Assembly: GCA_020444775.1 (NCBI GenBank)
Contig: JAGRHX010000083.1
Span: 1-8,101, forward strand
Length of the DNA stretch: 8,101 bases
DNA from: Gammaproteobacteria bacterium
GTDB taxonomy: Bacteria > Pseudomonadota > Gammaproteobacteria > HK1
Direction: 5' to 3'
Shown: piece by piece, positions 5,848-8,101 of the stretch
Layout: each line of letters begins with the position of its first letter
Position numbering within the stretch: the stretch's first letter is position 1
Made by a program: the position numbers and the translations under genes
Notes under the pieces: model-generated
The model's database searches: none
Told to the model about the DNA's origin: nothing
What the model saw: the letters and a program-made list of their open reading frames with translations, nothing else

Positions 5848-7353
5848 TCAGCTCGCCTCACGTGGCGCTGCTCGAAACAGATAGGCAAGCGGAATGGCCG
5901 ACAACGCAGCCAGGGTGAACAGGTGAAAGGCGTTCAGGTAGCCGACCATAGAGGCCTGGCGCTGGATCTCCCGAGCGATGCTGGCCAGCCCCACGCTGCT
6001 ACTGGTCGACCAATAGGCAGCCACGTCGGCTTGATGAAAGAGCTCGTTGAACGGCGAGACGACCCCACCCAGTCCCGCATAGCTCTGCGCCGTGCTGCGC
6101 ACCAGCACCAGCACGCACACCGAGATGAACAGGCTGCTGCCGAGATTGCGCATCAGATTGAATAGCGCGGAGCCCTCGACTATGAGGGTCGGTGAAAGGG
6201 TCGTGAAGGCCAACGCCGCCATCGGCGTGTAGGACAGCCCGAAGCCGAAGCCGTGCAACAGATTGGTCCAGAACACGTCCAGGTTGCTCATGTCGATGTT
6301 CAGCTGGGTCATGGCCCAGCCGGCAATCGCCTGCAGCACCAGACCGGTCGCCAGACACAGACGAGCGCTGTAACGGGTGAACTGCACGACCACGAAGAAG
6401 CTCATGAAATTGCCGATGCCACGCGCCGACATCAGATAGCCGATGACGGTCTCCGGGTAATCCCGCAGGTCCTGCAGCAAGGGTGGGAACAGCACCACCG
6501 GCGTAAAGGCCAGCGCCCCCATCAGCATCGCCAGGACGATACCGAGAACGAAATTGCGGTCGACGAACAAGGCCGGGCTCAGGAACGGCGCACGACTGGT
6601 CAGCGAGTGGGTGACGAACAGATAGAAGGCAATCAAACCGGTAACGCTCTCGAGCACGATCTCGGTCGATTCGAACCAGTCCAGCCGCTGCCCGCGATCC
6701 AGCACCAACTGCGCCATCCCCACCGCGATCGCCAGGGTCAGGAAGCCGAAGCCATCCAGACGCTGCGCCTTGCCTTGCACCTGGTCGCGTAGCGCGACCC
6801 AGGCGAGCAGCAGCCCCACCAGACCGAAGGGCACGATCATGAAGAATGCCCAACGCCAGCTCAGTGATTCCGCGATCAAGCCACCGAACACCGGCCCGAG
6901 CACCGGGCCCATGACACCGCCTACGCCCCACAGCATCAATACCCGTGGGTGCATGTGACGAGGAAAACTGGCGAGCAGGATGCCTTGGCCGAGCGGCATC
7001 AGGGGCGCGCCGAACAAGCCCTGAGCGACCCGTGTCAGAACCAGCATCTCCAGCGAGCCGGCCAGTCCACACAGCGCCGAGGAGAGCGTGAAGCCCGCCA
7101 CCGTGCCCATCATCAGCCGCCGCCATCCGAGCCGCGCGGCCAGCCAGCCGGTCAGTGGCGTGCCCACCGCCGCGGCCACCAGATAAGACGTCACCACCAT
7201 GGCTATCTGATCCTGGGTCACCGACAGGGCACCACGCATCTGCGGCAGCACCACGTTGCTCGCGGTGATGGTCATGCCGAATGCAAGGGTGACAATCTGA
7301 ACCAGGATGATCAGCAACCACTGGCGGCCACTGATAGGGTCTCGTGTGCTCAA
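5848..7353 (-). CDS. MFS drug-efflux transporter, DHA2 (EmrB/QacA-type) family
   Basis: Inner-membrane proton-driven exporter of the 14-helix DHA2 family, typically exporting drugs or other hydrophobic compounds. Counting from the TTG at 7353 (501 residues), the first helix spans about residues 12-33 (LLIILVQIVTLAFGMTI). Motif A, GWLAARLGWRRLMM, is at about 69-82 between helices 2 and 3. The antiporter motif C, GVGGVMGPVLGPVFGG, is at about 143-158 in helix 5. Further hydrophobic helices continue to LFTLAALSAIPLAYLF near the C terminus. I prefer TTG 7353 (then STRDPISGRQW) because it gives a normal short cytoplasmic N terminus; an upstream TTG at 7446 would add 31 residues rich in Arg and Pro that do not look family-like. 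No membrane-fusion (EmrA) gene or regulator is visible upstream on the same strand in this window. The substrate is unknown. Confidence 0.93.
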   Translation of the reverse strand: MSTRDPISGRQWLLIILVQIVTLAFGMTITASNVVLPQMRGALSVTQDQIAMVVTSYLVAAAVGTPLTGWLAARLGWRRLMMGTVAGFTLSSALCGLAGSLEMLVLTRVAQGLFGAPLMPLGQGILLASFPRHMHPRVLMLWGVGGVMGPVLGPVFGGLIAESLSWRWAFFMIVPFGLVGLLLAWVALRDQVQGKAQRLDGFGFLTLAIAVGMAQLVLDRGQRLDWFESTEIVLESVTGLIAFYLFVTHSLTSRAPFLSPALFVDRNFVLGIVLAMLMGALAFTPVVLFPPLLQDLRDYPETVIGYLMSARGIGNFMSFFVVVQFTRYSARLCLATGLVLQAIAGWAMTQLNIDMSNLDVFWTNLLHGFGFGLSYTPMAALAFTTLSPTLIVEGSALFNLMRNLGSSLFISVCVLVLVRSTAQSYAGLGGVVSPFNELFHQADVAAYWSTSSSVGLASIAREIQRQASMVGYLNAFHLFTLAALSAIPLAYLFRAAPREAS

Positions 7354-7401
7354 TGACGTTCTCGGCGGCTCGGTGGCGATCGGGCGCGGGGCCGCGCACA
7401 G

Positions 7402-7407
7402 CCTATA
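7402..7407 (-). promoter_or_regulatory. Possible -10 element for the transporter gene
   Basis: TATAGG on the minus strand about 48 bases upstream of the preferred TTG 7353. No good -35 box is found at 16-18 bases spacing, so support is weak. If used, it would exclude the TTG 7446 start. Confidence 0.2.
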
Positions 7408-7570
7408 GCGGATCAGGACCGACCCGCACCTCCATGGTGCAAGCAACCGCGCACAAGTGGTTGCCGATCGCCGTCTCGGCGGACAGCAACGACCCGTGAC
7501 CTACCCGGGCCGGGCGCGGACATCGCACGGACACAATCCCATGTAAAGCTGGAGAAAGGCAGCGCCGCGC

Positions 7571-7645
7571 AGTCCGGGGGATGCCAGTCCGGGGGATGCC
7601 AGACCGGGCGATGCCAGACCGGGGGATGCCAGACCGGGCGATGCC
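7571..7645. repeat. Five 15-bp tandem repeats
   Basis: Units start at 7571, 7586, 7601, 7616 and 7631. The consensus is AGWCCGGGSGATGCC: the first two copies are identical (AGTCCGGGGGATGCC), and the other three have AGACC with G or C at the ninth base. Because 15 is divisible by three, the minus strand stays open across it in several frames and gives pentapeptide repeats such as GLASP; I regard these as by-products, not a gene. The high identity suggests recent expansion. Confidence 0.85.
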
Positions 7646-8011
7646 AGAGATTGGCAGCACCACGCGTTCAGGGCGACCCACGCGGGAATCGCAGATTCTC
7701 CCTTACGGCGTGCCATGAAGGTCGCCACAGGAGTCGCCGGGGGGGTGCCGGACGGGAAAAATACCCGGTATTGGTCGTGTCCGCCCCGGTAATACTTGCA
7801 GGAAGACTTTTCTCGAAGTACAGCTATACTTTTCGACGTGGGTTCCATGAGCCCCGTCACAGTTCGGGCACTCCGCCCACGGGTCCACGGGCTCCTGAGC
7901 AATGTCCGTCCACGCTACGCCAGGCCGACCCGGACGTCGGGCCAGACATCCTCCCGACTCGCGCAACGGACCGCCCGTGGGAGCCGTATTGCGACTTCCG
8001 AGTCAGGCTGC

Positions 8012-8101
8012 GATTGGCCCTGAGTGCCGATTGGACCTGAGTGCCGATTGGCACTGAGTGCCGATTGGCCCTGAGTGCCGATTGGCCCTGAGTGCAGATT
8101 G
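8012..8101. repeat. 17-bp tandem array running off the window edge
   Basis: Units start at 8012, 8029, 8046, 8063, 8080 and 8097 (the last is cut by the edge). The consensus is GATTGGCCCTGAGTGCC. The variants are single substitutions: GGACC in the second copy, GGCAC in the third, and TGCA at the end of the fifth. The third copy contains the near-palindrome GGCACT-G-AGTGCC, which could form a small hairpin or bind a dimeric protein. There are no spacers, so this is a minisatellite and not a CRISPR array. It probably continues outside the window. Confidence 0.88.

Larger units (their letters stand above)
7447..8101. other. Repeat-bearing region without a supportable gene
   Basis: About 650 bp between the transporter gene and the window edge. 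Several open frames cross it on both strands, but none has a recognisable family or a convincing ribosome site, and some simply read through repeat units. It contains two tandem arrays listed separately, a locally A/T-richer stretch at about 7755-7835, a short CGGG/CCCG inverted repeat (7753-7756 with 7764-7767), and an imperfect hairpin near 7684-7702 built on GAATC/GATTC. A TATACT at 7825-7830 could be a -10 box but lacks a partner -35. Confidence 0.55.

Noticed and set aside
6253..6792. 179-residue plus-strand frame rich in His and Gln
   Set aside because: Composition is that of the complement of hydrophobic membrane codons; antisense shadow of the transporter.
5999..7399. 466-residue minus-strand frame overlapping the transporter
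   Set aside because: Arg/Gly/Ala-rich out-of-frame shadow; the transporter frame has clear membrane helices and MFS motifs A and C.
7501..7902. 133-residue minus-strand frame with GLASP pentapeptide repeats
   Set aside because: The repeats come from a 15-bp DNA array open in several frames; the rest has no recognisable fold or ribosome site.
7703..7966. Minus-strand frame with CPNC, considered as a zinc-ribbon transposase fragment
   Set aside because: Only one Cys pair and no further transposase-like sequence or terminal inverted repeats.
8012..8101. CRISPR array
   Set aside because: Units are contiguous 17-mers with no spacers and no cas genes nearby.

Overview
This is a GC-rich bacterial window. 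Codon use and gene content suggest a proteobacterium, most likely a gammaproteobacterium, but no rRNA or other taxonomic marker is present, so that is inference. The organism is expected to decode UGA as selenocysteine: the window holds a selenouridine-tRNA synthase gene (selU) and a gene whose in-frame TGA is best read as selenocysteine.

Layout, left to right. The 3' two-thirds of an IlvD/Edd-family sugar-acid dehydratase runs in from the left edge. A gap made of four degenerate 17-bp tandem repeats follows, then selU (mnmH). Five bases after the selU stop comes a conserved protein of unknown function carrying GWTDGLPIVPPT. After 80 bp lies the key gene, 3518-4045, a UGSC-family selenoprotein. 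Its TGA (3800-3802) is followed in frame by Gly-Ser-Cys and by a 9-bp stem with a GUC loop that closely resembles the bacterial SECIS element of E. coli fdhF. Read conventionally, this gene falls apart into two meaningless small ORFs. Next is a 3-hydroxyisobutyrate-dehydrogenase-family oxidoreductase. All of these are on the plus strand.

From about 5225 the genes are on the minus strand: a small hypothetical protein (5225-5611) and a 14-TM DHA2-type drug-efflux transporter (5848-7353). A 9-bp-stem hairpin at 5162-5190 sits in the convergent gap. The last ~650 bp contain no gene I can support. They hold five 15-bp tandem repeats (7571-7645) and a 17-bp tandem array (8012 to the window edge).

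How the parts may work together: selU and the UGSC selenoprotein both draw on selenophosphate, and the unknown protein between them is probably the functional partner of the selenoprotein. The flanking dehydratase and hydroxyacid dehydrogenase suggest oxidation of small hydroxy or sugar acids, but a shared pathway is inference only.
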